This document shows, piece by piece, positions 63,149-64,000 of a DNA stretch of 64,000 bases. The DNA is taken from assembly GCA_032209605.1 (NCBI GenBank), contig JASFXZ010000029.1:2531001-2595000 (forward strand). The letters run 5' to 3'. The notes beneath the pieces were generated by a model. The model was given only the letters and a program-made list of their open reading frames with translations. It made no database searches and was not told the DNA's origin. Source of the DNA: Mactromeris polynyma (lineage: Eukaryota; Mollusca; Bivalvia; Venerida; Mactridae). The position numbers were made by a program, and so were the translations under genes. Each line of letters begins with the position of its first letter. Within the stretch, counting starts at the first letter, position 1.

Positions 63149-63840
63149 CTGAAAATAGATATATGAATTCTCATGACAGCATTACTTAAACACACAATTT
63201 TTATAACAGAGACGAATACATGAGTTATTTTCGTTGGCACAGACAGGCTTCCGTATTTCAGGTTACTAAATAACGATAGTGTATTTGTATTGGGTCGTAA
63301 ATCGAAACTTTAAGTCAAGCGGGCCTTGGAATCAAAATAAGTGTTTTTTACAAAAATATCGACCTCAAAGTAAAATAATTTGAGACCAATTTTCTCTATT
63401 TAAATATAGATTTTTTAAGATTTTTTTTCAATAGGTTTGTATGAATAAATATCCAGTCGGACTAATTATCGAATACTCGACCCACGTTAAAGTTATCTAT
63501 AGGTTTGATCGGTTATAATGACTGGTGTGTTGAAGTTAAAACCCGGATAAAGACTTTGTTACTCTATACATACTCATCCACTTTCGTGCATTCAAACGTC
63601 TTCTATAATTTGTATAACTTATAACATAACCGCACACAATTGAAAGGTTGTGTGCCGACGAAATCTTTCGGTGTCAAAAGCTTTTTCTTTTTTTTCATAA
63701 TATTCAAAACCCCAATTTTTTTTAACGATTTTGTATCCATTATCTAACAACAAATAGAAATCTATTTTAAAGATTGATGTGTGCTTTAAAGAATCATTTG
63801 TAATCACCGAGGAAATGTTTAAAACTTTTTATGAATAGTA
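63149..63840. other. Intron sequence upstream of the first visible exon
   Basis: No LRR-like exon or signal-peptide exon was found here. Confidence 0.5.
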
Positions 63841-63841
63841 C

Positions 63842-64000
63842 TACAGTAAAACCTCAATAATAAGACCACCCTTGGGACCCTTGGACATTTGGTCTTCTTA
63901 TTGAGGTGGTCTTAATATTGAGGTTGAATAAAGTAAAAATGGGCTTGAAAAGTGGGTTCTTGTTGTGAGGTGGTCTTAATATTGAGGTGGTCTTTAACTG
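63842..64000. mobile_element. MITE family CAGTAAAACCTC, copy 8, cut by window end
   Basis: tacagtaaaacctcaataat through ttgaggtggtctttaactg. Only the last few bases of the right end are missing. Confidence 0.9.

Overview
The window is animal nuclear DNA. It is AT-rich and holds many short exons with GT-AG borders, long introns, tRNA-derived SINEs, LINE fragments, many small fold-back DNA transposons and minisatellites. Nothing is bacterial: there is no operon, no ribosome-binding-site logic and no CRISPR array. Gene content and repeat style suggest a marine invertebrate, most likely a lophotrochozoan such as a mollusc. The species call is inference.

One giant gene on the minus strand fills almost the whole window. 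I resolved 53 exons from 63,148 (earliest visible) down to 2,380, about 8.1 kb of coding sequence (about 2,700 residues). Reading frame is kept across every junction except one. In protein order: about 838 residues of leucine-rich repeats in 20 exons (63.1-31.6 kb), an LRR C-terminal cap (30.5 kb), one fibronectin III domain (29.6 and 28.8 kb), a fibro-slime/PA14-like domain (27.8-25.0 kb), cadherin-like repeats (25.0-20.8 kb), an F5/8 type C (discoidin) domain (20.1-18.0 kb), cysteine-rich GCC2/GCC3-like modules (17.4-15.9 kb), EGF modules (15.0-12.9 kb), thrombospondin type 3 calcium repeats (12.9-7.8 kb), the thrombospondin C-terminal L-lectin domain (7.8-5.1 kb) and a laminin-G-like domain (5.1-2.4 kb). 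LRRs at the N-terminus, central cadherin domains, a thrombospondin C-terminal region and a size near 2,700 residues are the marks of the mega-thrombospondin family, an extracellular matrix protein. The 5' end (signal peptide, first exons) lies beyond 64,000. The 3' end is unresolved; candidate last exons lie near 2.1 and 1.1 kb.

A 9.8 kb intron of this gene holds what looks like a small nested plus-strand gene: three exons at 55,720-57,692 with matching phases, encoding a 67-residue acidic protein. It lies just downstream of a GC-rich promoter-like patch and a hAT-like MITE. A second possible plus-strand coding region overlaps the 3' end of the giant gene (1,918-2,104 and the 39-bp repeat array at 2,709-2,947).

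The rest of the introns are repeats. There are LINE pieces (5' half at 8.4-10.0 kb, 3' half at 45.8-48.1 kb), several SINEs (one with a perfect 14-bp target duplication) and at least four recurrent fold-back MITE families. One MITE family carries up to three TGACGTCA palindromes per copy. Minisatellites of 21, 25, 29, 39, 44 and 68 bp are also present. Two intronic duplications have copied splice-site regions of the giant gene.
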